A stretch of 64,000 nt of DNA from contig OY987243.1 in assembly GCA_963920765.1 (NCBI GenBank), positions 3,906,001 to 3,970,000 of the forward strand. The letters are read 5' to 3'. The position numbers and the translations under genes are program-made. The notes beneath the pieces are model-generated. The model worked only from the letters and a program-made list of their open reading frames with translations, was not told the origin of the DNA and did not search any database. This stretch comes from Ulota crispa (taxonomy: Eukaryota > Streptophyta > Bryopsida > Orthotrichales > Orthotrichaceae). Position 1 is the first letter of the stretch. Each line of letters starts with the position of its first letter. Shown here piece after piece: positions 48,456 through 59,658 of the stretch.

Positions 48456-48826
48456 GAAGTAACGGTATGTGCACGCTCATTCAAAAAATATACAAGGATT
48501 ATTAGTGGCTTTTGTCTAAATCTAGCAAACCTGAAGCTTAGTTTGGGGTAGTGTGCAGAGAGATTTTGAGCATTTTCGGCTAAAAGCCTACATTTCTCAA
48601 TTTCATCTGTTTTTTTCAGTGGATGCATTGGCTATTCTCCATATACCTACACTACAATTGGAAATTTTCCAAAATCTTAGTTTGTTTTTAGCCGATTTAT
48701 TCAAATTTCAATAGGTTTTTTGCAAATTTCATTTGGCTGACTTTTTATTGTTTTTCAGCTCTCCCCATTCATTGCTTTGGGGATTTGGCGACTTCATCCA
48801 TTTTTTCACCAAAATTCTCTAGTAAG

Positions 48827-49155
48827 TAAGGTAGAAGGCTCAAAAACCAACCATCTAAGGGCTGAAACTGAATTTTGGGGAGGTAGAACTTCTTGAAATA
48901 ATTTTCAGTAAAATTTCCTTGAAAGACAAGAAGAATTGACATCTAACCCAAGTTGTTTCATATTTTTGGAGTTTTGTAGAATTAGTTGTGAAATTTTGAA
49001 GTGGAAAGGTCATAGGGCTCTAAAATGGTGCACCTCCTCAAATGTACATGTAATGTACATTATACAAATCTATGAAAAAATACATGTACAAAATAAGAAC
49101 ATTTTGGAGGGTGAGGGATTTTTGAGCTTGGACGGTTTTTGAGCCTTCTACCTTA
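48827..49155. mobile_element. AAGGTAGAAGGCTC MITE
   Basis: Inverted ends TAAGGTAGAAGGCTCAAAAA on each strand. A related copy sits in reverse orientation at 39505-39990. Non-coding; the target duplication is unclear. Confidence 0.7.
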
Positions 49156-49245
49156 GTCGCTAGTTGGCTTTCAAGGTAGATTTAGGTAGCTTGCAGATTC
49201 CCAGCGTGTCTACCTTCAAACCAACATAGAGTTGTGATCTTTACA

Positions 49246-50166
49246 TTAACCCCTAAAGGACCAAGCAAAGTTTTCACCAAAAACTCTTCAGAATTGCCAT
49301 TTTTAGAGCATCAACCAAATTTGAAAACAAAAACATTTTTATGCATATGTGACCGTAGGATCTTGTAGAACAATGGTTTTAAAAGATGTGGAAAAAATTT
49401 CAGAGTTTTCCACCACATGGATTGAAAGTTAGAATGGTTTGAATATTCAAGAACGTCTTGTGAAAAACCGGGCAGCTACCCTTCAAAAGGTGGAATTCCT
49501 AAGGAAAAAAGGCCATGTGGGTGGTGCTTCTCTAAATATCTTATTTCACCTAAGTAAAATACATGTCAAGAAAGTTTCAAATCATTTGGAGTTGTATAAC
49601 ATATGGAAAAAAATTAGTAAGTAAAAAGAAGTAGAGAATGATTGAAAACACAAAATTGTTAAGAATTTAATTATGGAAATGAAAAATGCCAATCCCAATG
49701 GTCATGATGTTGTAATAAACAATCTACATCCTTGGATTTTGTTTTTTTCCAAAATATTGGAAATTGAGTAAATTAAAGGACTTCAAAGTTTATTTTAGAG
49801 TAGAGAATCCATAATTGCCCGCAAACAAAAAATCCTCATAACTTTCATCTCATTGATCCAAACGGAATGATTCAAAGCTTCCTACATTCACATAAATCTC
49901 CTAAACCAATTTCAAATTTTTGTTTTTGAAAATTTTGATTTTCAAAAATCTGCCCAAGCTGCCCGCCAAATGTAAAATACAACATATTAAGCCATAACTT
50001 TTTACTCATAATTCCAAATGTCATGATAATTAGTGCATATGAAAGATAAACCTTGTCCCTACATTTTGTTAAAATTTCAGCCTAAAATATGAAAAGCTCC
50101 AATCATAGGTACCTGCCCATAATTGCTATGTTTCTAAAAATGGGGGTCTAGTCCTTTAGGGGTTAA
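49246..50166. mobile_element. TTAA/CCCCTAAAGGAC element, best-preserved copy
   Basis: Ends TTAACCCCTAAAGGACCAAG (left) and TAGTCCTTTAGGGGTTAA (right), flanked by TTAA. 921 bp, non-coding. The same internal order of motifs recurs at 1-835 and 20385-21309. The right half equals the arm of the foldback at 21793-22509. Confidence 0.85.
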
Positions 50167-51062
50167 ATATTGCAATTAGGTTCCCTTAACAATTAGGTTG
50201 CCCCTTATTCTATAGTTACCGCATGACTCATTACTCTGCCACTTAGAGGCACATGCAACTTTCTAGATACTATTCCCTCTATTCCTCAAAAAACGTCCAA
50301 AAAGTTTCTTTGCAAAGGTTTAATTGTGTTTTTAGTTTTTGTGTTAGTGACACATGCATTCTAGAATCAATATACCACCTATCAAATGTATGCAAAATTT
50401 CCAATTTTTATATTGCCGTTAAGGCACCCAAATTCCATGCAAAAAGTATCATATTTGTGCATAGTTTGTGAATGCTGTCAACTTTTTGTTATTTTGGTCC
50501 TTGTGCTAGTGACACACTCATTCTAGAATCAATATACCATCTACCAAATGTATGCAAAATCTCCAACTTTGATGTTGTTGTTTGGGCACCCAAATTCCAT
50601 GCAAAAAGTATCATATTTGTGCATGTTGTGAGCTCCTCATTATTAATGATTTAAAGATAAGTAGCAATAGCTGTACCTCATATGGGCAAGGCCAAGCTTG
50701 CTAGGAGAGGAATGCTCCCTATCCTCTTTACTTACCCCATGAGATCATTGAACATGACAAATGGTTTCTCAGCATTTGAAATCAGCAAAAGGGAGCTTTT
50801 TAGTGGAACAAGAAATGTGTTTGATGTGGACGTTTTTAGAGGGACAAATAGAGTACAATTTTATATAGTTTACAACCCGAACATTGCTAGTTTATTATTT
50901 GCAATGTTTTGTTGTTGTTGTAAAACCATTTAAAATTTTGTTTATTGCAATAATTGTTGATGAAAATTATTGTAGAATCAATAAGTATTTATATAGTAGA
51001 AAATGTAGAGAAACTAGTGTGGGGCAACCTAAATGTGATATTTAGTGTAGGCATTCTACAAA
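50167..51062. repeat. Interspersed repeat A, copy 3, with internal tandem pair
   Basis: It begins directly after the TTAA element and contains AACAATTAGGTTGCCCC and GGGCAACCTAAATGTG as in the other copies. Inside, about 162 bp is duplicated in tandem (about 50320-50632; both units contain TTCTAGAATCAATATACCA and CCAAATTCCATGCAAAAAG). Confidence 0.6.
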
Positions 51063-51202
51063 CCCCAACCAGCATTGGTTATAACATTCAGTAGCAGTCA
51101 ACAGGCCTGCCCTCCCTCGAACTAAAAAGTGGGATATTCCACACCCATTTTTAGCTATGGAGACACTTGGCTGAATTTGTTAGAGAGTTTATGAAAGAAA
51201 GG

Positions 51203-51240
51203 CTTAGTTTAGTGCACATACGTCGATGTAGGGGCAGCCA
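51203..51240 (+). repeat. Solo end of the 47318-type element
   Basis: GGCTTAGTTTAGTGCACATACGTCGAT... resembles the left end of the 47318 palindrome. No partner end is visible. Confidence 0.5.
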
Positions 51241-51274
51241 TGTTAGAAAAAATTTAAAAAAATAAAAAATAAAT

Positions 51275-51278
<4 letters not shown>

Positions 51279-51356
<78 letters not shown>
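51279..51356. repeat. (TA)n microsatellite
   Basis: About 75 bp of pure TA, directly after the solo TIR fragment. Confidence 0.95.
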
Positions 51357-51565
51357 TTTTCTGTCAGGATGAAGTTTGTGGATGGTACGTGCAAAGAGGA
51401 AAAGGCAGCCTCTATTTAGGCTATTGAATGTTATGGTGTCGATTTACATCGAGAGCATAATTATTTCCCAGCCTTAGTAATGGCCTCAAAATATTACTTA
51501 TCAAAAAAGTGTAAGAAACTAAACCTTTTATACTCATGTCTAGAAGTTGAGACCATGAGTGAAAC

Positions 51566-52479
51566 TTAACCCTTTAACGACCACACCCATTTTCACAAAA
51601 TCTATTGAAAACAGGGGCTGTAAGCTTAGATTTGGAATTGACTCAAATATGGACCCATTTTCAATAATCCAACCGTACAAATGGAAAGTACACCTTGTTT
51701 ATTGTAAAGCACCAAAATTTCAGCTAGATCTACCATTGGAGGTGAAATATTATAATTATTGAGTGAGCCATATGCGGAAAATCTTTTGTGTTTCATTCTT
51801 ATTTAGTTTTGAATGTTAACCTTTCATGCAAGCTTTGATTAAGAAGAGCCTTACATTTCTAAAAAGCAGAGTTTCCCACCTTTCCAACAAGACTAGTTTC
51901 ACACAAAATAGACAAAAATAGCAATCACAAGGTGTAGCTAAGTGGACAAAAAGGGTCAAAACTGCCATTTCCTTTGCTACCCTAAAACGGTTCTACAAAA
52001 AATTTGATAATTATTTTGGAAAATCCAATTGGTGAAAACAATCAAGAATTGACTTTAAATGTAAGATGACAAATTGTAAAACCAAAATGACAACAACATT
52101 TCAATAGATCTTCAAATACTACAATTATACTACTACCATATATGAAAACAATACAAGCATATTTCTTAAGCAATTTGAAATTTTTTAGAATTGTGCAATT
52201 GAAATTTGACATTCTTCTTGCATACTTAATGTATTGTGTTGTTGCTTTGTCCATCTTTGACAAAAAATGGATATGTATTTTGAAGCCATGCCATACAAAC
52301 ACTATTATTTGTCAACTCACATACCCAATTGCATTGTTAATTTTTTAGATGGATGCAAAATTCTTGTGATCACATGCATACTTCAAGACCAAATTCCAAA
52401 TTATTGAGCGATTTCAACCTACATGCCAAAATTCACTCCTAGCAACCAAAATATGGTCGCATGGTCCTTAAAGGGTTAA
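51566..52479. mobile_element. TTAA/CCCTTTAA variant element, 914 bp
   Basis: Ends TTAACCCTTTAACGACCA and mirror TTAACCCTTTAAGGACCA, flanked by TTAA. Non-coding. It is a diverged subfamily: CCCTTTAA replaces CCCCTAAA. Confidence 0.75.
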
Positions 52480-52608
52480 GTAGCAAAAAGGACAAAGACA
52501 AAAGCCATGTGGAGTTGTTACAATCTCATTACTATTCATGCTATTAACTCAAAATATATATGAAACCAACTGAGTATAGTCTCAAAGTAACAAATTGATT
52601 TTTTGTTC

Positions 52609-54564
52609 TCAATCCCTAAAGACCTAAAATTCCCTTGGAGGGCAAAACGGACTTTGGGCAAGCTCGTACTATTGGGATGTTTGACAAAAGAATTTGGACT
52701 CATTTTTTTGTGAGAGAGTTTTGCAAGGGCTATCCAAGAGTATGGTTTTTATTGAAATTAAATGTTTGTTTCAAAAGTTTGGGAGATGTTGGATTTTTTG
52801 TGATTTTTTTAGTCCATGAGGGGGCCAATTGGACATGCCAACTGTCCTTAACTTTTTCCAAGGGCATGCAAAGAGGGCAACTTTGTCAGGAAAAGGGGGT
52901 AAAGCTCTTGTGTCTCCTCTTGTGTTCTTAGGATTTTCCAAAGTCACATTTTGAAAGGGGAGAATTTGATATCTTTCACAAGAATTTCAATGTACATTGA
53001 CTCCCAAAATTATCTCAATGTTTGCTTAGACTCCAAGTTTTTTTCAATATCTCCACTACATATAAGTGGCATTTTATCCTCAAATTTTTTGTGTATGATT
53101 TTGTGCAATCATGATCTAGCATACCAAATTTAAGTTACTAAAAACCAAAATCCTATTTTTGGTAAATTGTTTTGTGTCAAAATCAAGAAAGTTGATTAAA
53201 AAACATTGGTGATGAATTTTTGAGATTTGCTTGCATGGGTATGTTGGAGACATCCATACGCACATCTTCACTTCAAACAAATATTTCCAAAAAAATTCTA
53301 AAAAACTTCTAAAAATATTTTAATTTTAGACCAAATCTAGTAAAATTGATCATTCTTCATGGAATCTATAATTTGGCAAAATAAACATTTCCTCATGTTT
53401 AAAGGTACAAACTTAATCACAACATATGTTTATTTTGCCAAAAAATAGATTCCATGAAGAATTCTCAATTTTACTAAATTTGGTCTTAAATTTAAAAAAA
53501 TTTGAATTTTTTGAGAATTTTTTGGAAATATTTGTTTGAAGCAAAGATGTGCATATGGATGTCTCCAACATACCCATGCAATCAACTCTTAAAAATTCAT
53601 CACCAATGTTTTTTAATTAACTTTCTTGATTTTGACACAAAATAATTTACCAAAAATAGGATTTTGGTTTTTAGTAACTGAAATTTGGTATGCTAGATCA
53701 TGATTGCACAAAAATCACACACAAAAAATCTGAGGATAAAATGCCACTTATATATAGTGGAGATATTGAAAAAAGCTTGGCGCCTAAGCAAACATTGAGA
53801 CAATTTTGGGAGTTAGTGTACTTTAATTTAATGAGAGTTGATTTCATTCACATGAAGCACTAAATGACTAAAATAAGAAATGAATTGTTCCCAATGATAG
53901 GAATAAACTTAAGAACATGCTAGGAATTCACAAAGAACATACAAAGTCCCTATGTTTGAGTCTGCCTAGACCGTTAGTGTACTAGATAGAAACATTAGCA
54001 TTTGAATTGCAATAGCTACTAGCAATTTGGGTTTTTTTCTCACTTTCAATTTGGCAACAGTCAATAAAGCCAAAATCTTACAATTTACCATTTGAATTCT
54101 TAACTCATAAAATAAGATACATATTTTTTAAAGTTGAAAAAACACTCAATGTATATTGAATTCCTAACACATGTTTGTAATTTAGTCCTAAGTAGGGTAT
54201 GATGCATCTCTTTGTTGGCCATAAAAATTTATGAAAGTATGTTTGACATGCTTTAGAGCATGTAAGATCAATAAATTCAACACCTATGGTGCAAAAAATG
54301 TTCACAACATGAGGTCATATAGATAAGAAATTTTTGGGCAAAGGCAAAACTTTAAAACTAATTTCAAATGCGGGTCAGATTGCTTTAAATGCAAAATTAA
54401 GCTTCACAAAATGTTTATAATGTCTTTTTAGGTAAACATAAGACAAGACCCTCCTATTAAATTTCTAAATGGAAAGAAAACTTGTTCTTAGGATCCAATG
54501 ACCACATATATGCTACTTTTGAGTACTTTTTGAGAAATTATGAGCTTGGTCCTTTGGGGTTTAA
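52609..54564. mobile_element. Composite element: CCCTAAAG ends around a large foldback
   Basis: The left end TCAATCCCTAAAGACC and right end GGTCCTTTGGGGTTTAA resemble the TTAA family but the flanks have drifted. Inside, 52990-53815 is a foldback (centre about 53405) related to 30909-32040; its arms share GACTCCCAAAATTATCTCAATG and mirror with small differences. Confidence 0.55.
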
Positions 54565-56228
54565 GACTTTAAGTGGTGTTCCACATGTTTTATTATTATG
54601 AACTAGCACTACAAGGGAAATCCGGTGCAAAATGACAGAATGTTGACAGTTTCCTCTCATCTCGTCTATCAATTGGGAGTACCTGATTTGGTCAGAAATA
54701 TGACAGTACACAATTGTTTTTGATGTCACATTTGTCCTTGATCCATGTCATCTGTAACTCTAGTTGAGTGCTAAACTAGGAATCAATTAATCTATGTCCT
54801 CTGATTTTTCCCCCTCATCCCATCTTACCCACGTTCATTACCTTTAACGTTACACATCATCATCCATATTTACATCATCTACTTATTGTTGTTCTAAAAT
54901 TATGATTGCCTTAATACAAAAGTGGTTTATGAGCTCGTCTATTTTTTATATAATCTTTTTAAGGGTGTAGGATGACAGGTACTTTTGGATATACGGCCAC
55001 TACAATTAACCTATTACAATTCCACTGTAAAAAACACAGACACGTGTCATTTTAAATATTGACGGTGACCTCTTTTCTTTGTGGGTGTATTCTAATGCTC
55101 ACACGACATGTGTGTATCTTTTTGGATTTAACGATTAAAAAATATTACATAAAACGCATTTTTTAGGATTGAATTATGCACAGCGGTCTCACCTGCATGC
55201 TTACAAAACTCATTTAAAATTGATTAAATAAAAAAAACTCATGGCATGCTTTGATTCTGTTACATTAAAAACGACTCTAGAAAACAAATACATATATTAT
55301 TCTATACTGCTAATAAGTGTGATGTCTGTCTTATACAGCTTTCCAATAGCTCTTCAACCCCACAAACATACTGCTCTATAACTTGGACTAAACTAACTAG
55401 TTTGTATCAACCTCACAAACATACTACTATATAATATGGACTAAAATACTACTTTGCATCAAATATTACATAAATTTTAGCCCCAAACAATAAATCTCCC
55501 ATGCGCTTTGAAGATGCATATATTGTCCCCCAATTTGCTGCAGCTTCCATTGTATTTTTTAAATTCCAAGAGCATTTGTCCTTGTCTTTGGCCTTTCCCG
55601 CGGGGCAGGTGCCATTTGGCCAGATTTTGAAATTTTCTTTGGCCTTTCATGCTCCTCCGCTTGCTTTTGTCACTTTCTTAGGCCTTCAATGACATCCACG
55701 TCCTCCTTCCCTTGCATTCATAACAATTTCTTCTTCACTTGGTCACACGAAATTCACAATAATGTAATTTTTGGGACATAATTGGCTCATCTATGACCTC
55801 AAGAAGTACCTCAAAATATTCTCCCCACAAGCCCTACACACTTCAACATGTCAATGACATAGGTTTTTAGTTTTTTCCACATTACTCATTAATGTTTCAT
55901 ACTTTCCATCTCTATCATATAGTCTCTGTTGCTAACCTATTGTTCAGTAAAAATAATTAAATGATGTTTGCATATTCTCTTTATCTAGATATGCATCCTC
56001 CTAATACATTTCTGCTCACGCGTGCTACTCATTACATTATACAATGAATAATTCATGTTATAATTTCTCATTTTTGTGTCATCCCTAATATATTTAAATT
56101 TAAGACTTTTTGAAAAATCCATATCGAGATTGCAAACTCAGCCGTGTCAGTATAATCAGGCTCTGTGCATTCTCTTGACTTCCATACTACTTATAATTCC
56201 ATTCCACTATGTCAGCTATGTTACACGT

Positions 56229-59200
56229 TTATAACAGTATACACAATTCATCCAAACGGTTAGACAGTGACCATTCCTTACTTGTATTGTCTAACCCATC
56301 CTGAAGCACAACCTCGATATCACCATGCACAAGGTCATTGCGGACATCATGACAATGATTGCCTCCTGGAAGTACTGCCATTTCCAGTTCACATTCTTGG
56401 ACCACATCTGTAGATCCTTGATGCACATATTGTTCTTCAAATGGTGGAGGGTTCCCAACCTCTAATACCGGCACCACTTGTTATGCTAGAAGAAGTGACT
56501 GCTCTTTCTTTAGAGCAGCTAACTCTTCCATCAACTCAGTTACAAATGGGGGTGACGTAATGTCACCTTCCTTTGTCAGTATGCCTCCTATGGATCTAAT
56601 AGTTCCGGAGGTGTGTTCCTCATTTGTCTGGAAATCATTATACATAGGAGGTTCTAATACTGGGCTTACTTGAGGGATGTTACTCAGTTCATGGATTCCT
56701 CCGTTAGTATTCACTCATTGCTTGCAGGTTGTTATTGTCTCCACTAATAGCGTTGATGGTCCACCAATACCATGCATTATGCTCGCAAATGGATTCTTGT
56801 TTCTTGATTTTCCCCCGTACCCTTTATCTTGTGCCATCTCCATGTGAGTTTCCTCCGGATTGGGTGATCTCTTCAGTTAATCTTGTAGCTTAAGACAAAC
56901 ACCAACCTCCCTGAATGGACTTGTCTTGCCAAAATTTTGATGTTGTGCGTTGGCCATGCTACAGTTCTTCGATTTTAGCTAAACTGCCGGATTCTTAAAA
57001 ATCTCCGTTAGTGTTTGCCAAGCACAGTCTGAGACATCTGTAGGTCTTGACTTTTTTGCACAAATTTGCTTCCACAATTTTGTTTGTCACAAGCTCATAG
57101 CTTTGGCAATAACACGCTTCACAGCACTGAACTTTCTGGGATGAGTGTACTCCCAGTTCTGCTGGATTGACTCGAAAATTCCTTGCACCACATCTTCTGG
57201 CTGCTGCTTTATGAACCCTATTGTAGGATCTAGTCTTTTGGACAATAATATCAGTTCTCTAAGCCATTTCATTAAACTAGGACCGCATGGCTGTCTAGAA
57301 TAACTGTCAATGTCTAAAAGGTACCTGCGTTTACTTTCTTGGAAATGTCAGATTGCTTCTCTCTCCCAAGCGGCTTGCGCAATACGCCTCTCTCTTTGTT
57401 TTTGAGCCTCCGTTTAGTGTGTGATAACATAGAGAGGTAAGCCACCTTTCTCTTGCATTCTGTCCTCATCATCATTTTCCTCATTTCCAATGTCAAAATT
57501 ATCTGCACTATAAGCATCGTCATCTGCATTTGACCAGGTCTTGTCCACTTCATTTAGCTCTTGAATGCAATCATCCTCCATTGTCTGCGTAGGTTGTAGG
57601 CCGCCTTCATCACTAACCTCCTGCATCACAACAGAATTTGCAAATTCAAAAATTAATAGTACATACAGCTCTAGCAAGTACATGACATATCGTCTTTTGG
57701 ACTTAGTGCCATTATTCAATAGCCTTTATTCATTAAGACGTGTCCATCTTCTACCAAAACCCCACTTGTTTAGTACTGTTGATGAGTTGATCCAATTCAA
57801 CCATCATTTAGACATAACTACTAAAACAATGCATGCTTTTCTTCATCTTCTTATAGTATAGTGTTGTCTTATCCAAGGTATGCTGCACAACTGCCTGAAG
57901 TGATTTTATAAAAACTTTTATTTGTTTGCATTGTAAATGGTTGATAGAGCTTACGGAAGTAATTTTGTGGTACACAATTGTATCATTGTAGTAGTCAGAT
58001 TAAAACCAAAGATGAACAAATTAGTAATCAACACATGCATAATGACTGACGGCATATTATTATCATTCTACAACCACATTTGTTAAGGTATAGTTCATAT
58101 TGTGTTATGGTACTTCATGATTTTGATTTCAATGTTTGAGAAATAAATTTCTCTGACATTTACATGCACAATCTTTAACCCATATATCAATGATTACAAT
58201 TTTGTTTTAAATATAAGGTAATAACTGGATGACTTATAGTAATATTTTGGTGTTATTATGTAGCATAGTAATATTGTCACGACCATTCCTCATTGCCATT
58301 AAATAAAATATTTGATTAATGACATGGATGTACCTCTTTTTCATCGCCTGCTGCAGCTACACCATTTGATAGGGTGTCATAACATGAGATTGGTTGGTTC
58401 TGCAACTTGAAGGTTAGTTGACGAGCTTTGAGTGGGTACTTATTTTCTTTGTCCTAATAAAGATCTCCTTATTCTATCTCTCCTGTTACTCATTGCACAT
58501 TTGCAAGACTCTTACGTAACGCATTACTTATCCCTACGCGAGTTTTGGAATGCATTTGAGGCCTCCCAATGTTGACGAGCCTTAGAGATCCCAATGACAT
58601 GACAGTAGATATATGTGGTTGTCCAGGTAAAACATCGTGTATGACAACTCTTCCAGCAATTATTGCTTCTCTTGTCACTCTTGCAACTGAAATAAACAAA
58701 TTCATAGCAGCGCTCATTATAGAAATTCCTCCAAAGCAAACACAAGACTAAACCACTATGCTAAATATCAATATGGTACAACATCACAGCTCTAAACATG
58801 TGAGCATAGTAGCATATCTAAAGCACAAATCACCAGTAATTATGTTTGCTTCAGTTCACACTTTGTAATTTCACTGAACATGTGATCAATAGGCCTTTTC
58901 AACTTGGACAATACTAATAACCGTCACTTAGCATAGCATTGAACTTCAAAGATCTCAAGGTTCCTTACAGCTACCGTCCCATTCTACTTTAATGCATCTA
59001 AGTTACTACACATACTACTATTTATGTTAAAGCACTTATGGAAACAATATCTCATAAACATTTTGATGATTCATATTCAAAACAGTGTCTATAAGCTACC
59101 TTTTTCAACAATATATTATATCTGCACTAGTATATCATTCTATTTTATTTTCAACTTTCAGGTACACATGCATAAAATTATTGGTCATGTAAATAGCAAG

Positions 59201-59658
59201 TCAGTGTTACCTCGTGTTCTTGATGTGGTTCTATCACTTTGTCTTGTTTGGTTGGATGCATGTTGATAACGATCACGGTCGTAGGGATGGGCACGAGGTT
59301 CCTCTTGATAGTACTTCATCCCACCGTTGAAACCTCATATTGCAAATAGAGGTAGTGGTTGAGTCCCAATATCGGACTCTGGAGTACACATGGCAGGAGT
59401 CGTTGTCCTTCTGCCATCTGGTAAAGTAGGCCTTCCAATTTGATTTACCCCACTATAAGTGGTTCTCATGTTCAACGGGGTAGAAGAAATTGCCGCTACT
59501 GATTTTTGTTGCTTCTTGCTGGGCATGCGCTTTGACTTCCCAGCAGCTGACTTTGATGCTTGACTGCATCCATTCTTTGAGTCTCCATGTAACTGAGCAG
59601 GTTCTTTCCACTTCACGAAGGCTTCCTTCTGCCTTCCTTTAGTTCCGTCCATGTCCAT
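56229..59658 (-). pseudogene. Transposon gene, possibly Transposase_24/TnpA-like, with five in-frame stops
   Basis: The N-terminal exon 59658-59335 is basic (KSKRMPSKKQQKS). Further exon-like blocks are an acidic one (57640-57470; NEVDKTWSNADDDAYSAD) and a basic one (57430-57330; HTKRRLKNKERG). The last block, 57272-56229, is one reading frame of about 348 codons. It has an early helical part (MKWLRELILLSKRLDPTIGF), a segment CSMANAQHQNFGKTSPFREV reminiscent of the Gly-x-x-Ser-Phe region in plant En/Spm accessory proteins, and a C-terminal helix (LMEELAALKKEQSLLLA). Stops at 57087-57089 (TGA), 56979-56981 (TAG), 56877-56879 (TAA), 56715-56717 (TGA) and 56481-56483 (TAA) break it, but the frame never shifts. 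The family assignment is tentative. Confidence 0.5.

Noticed and set aside
56229..57272. Recoded or read-through stops as a programmed feature
   Set aside because: The same stop pattern appears in an unrelated transposon gene here, which fits mutational decay better than recoding; plant nuclei use the standard code.
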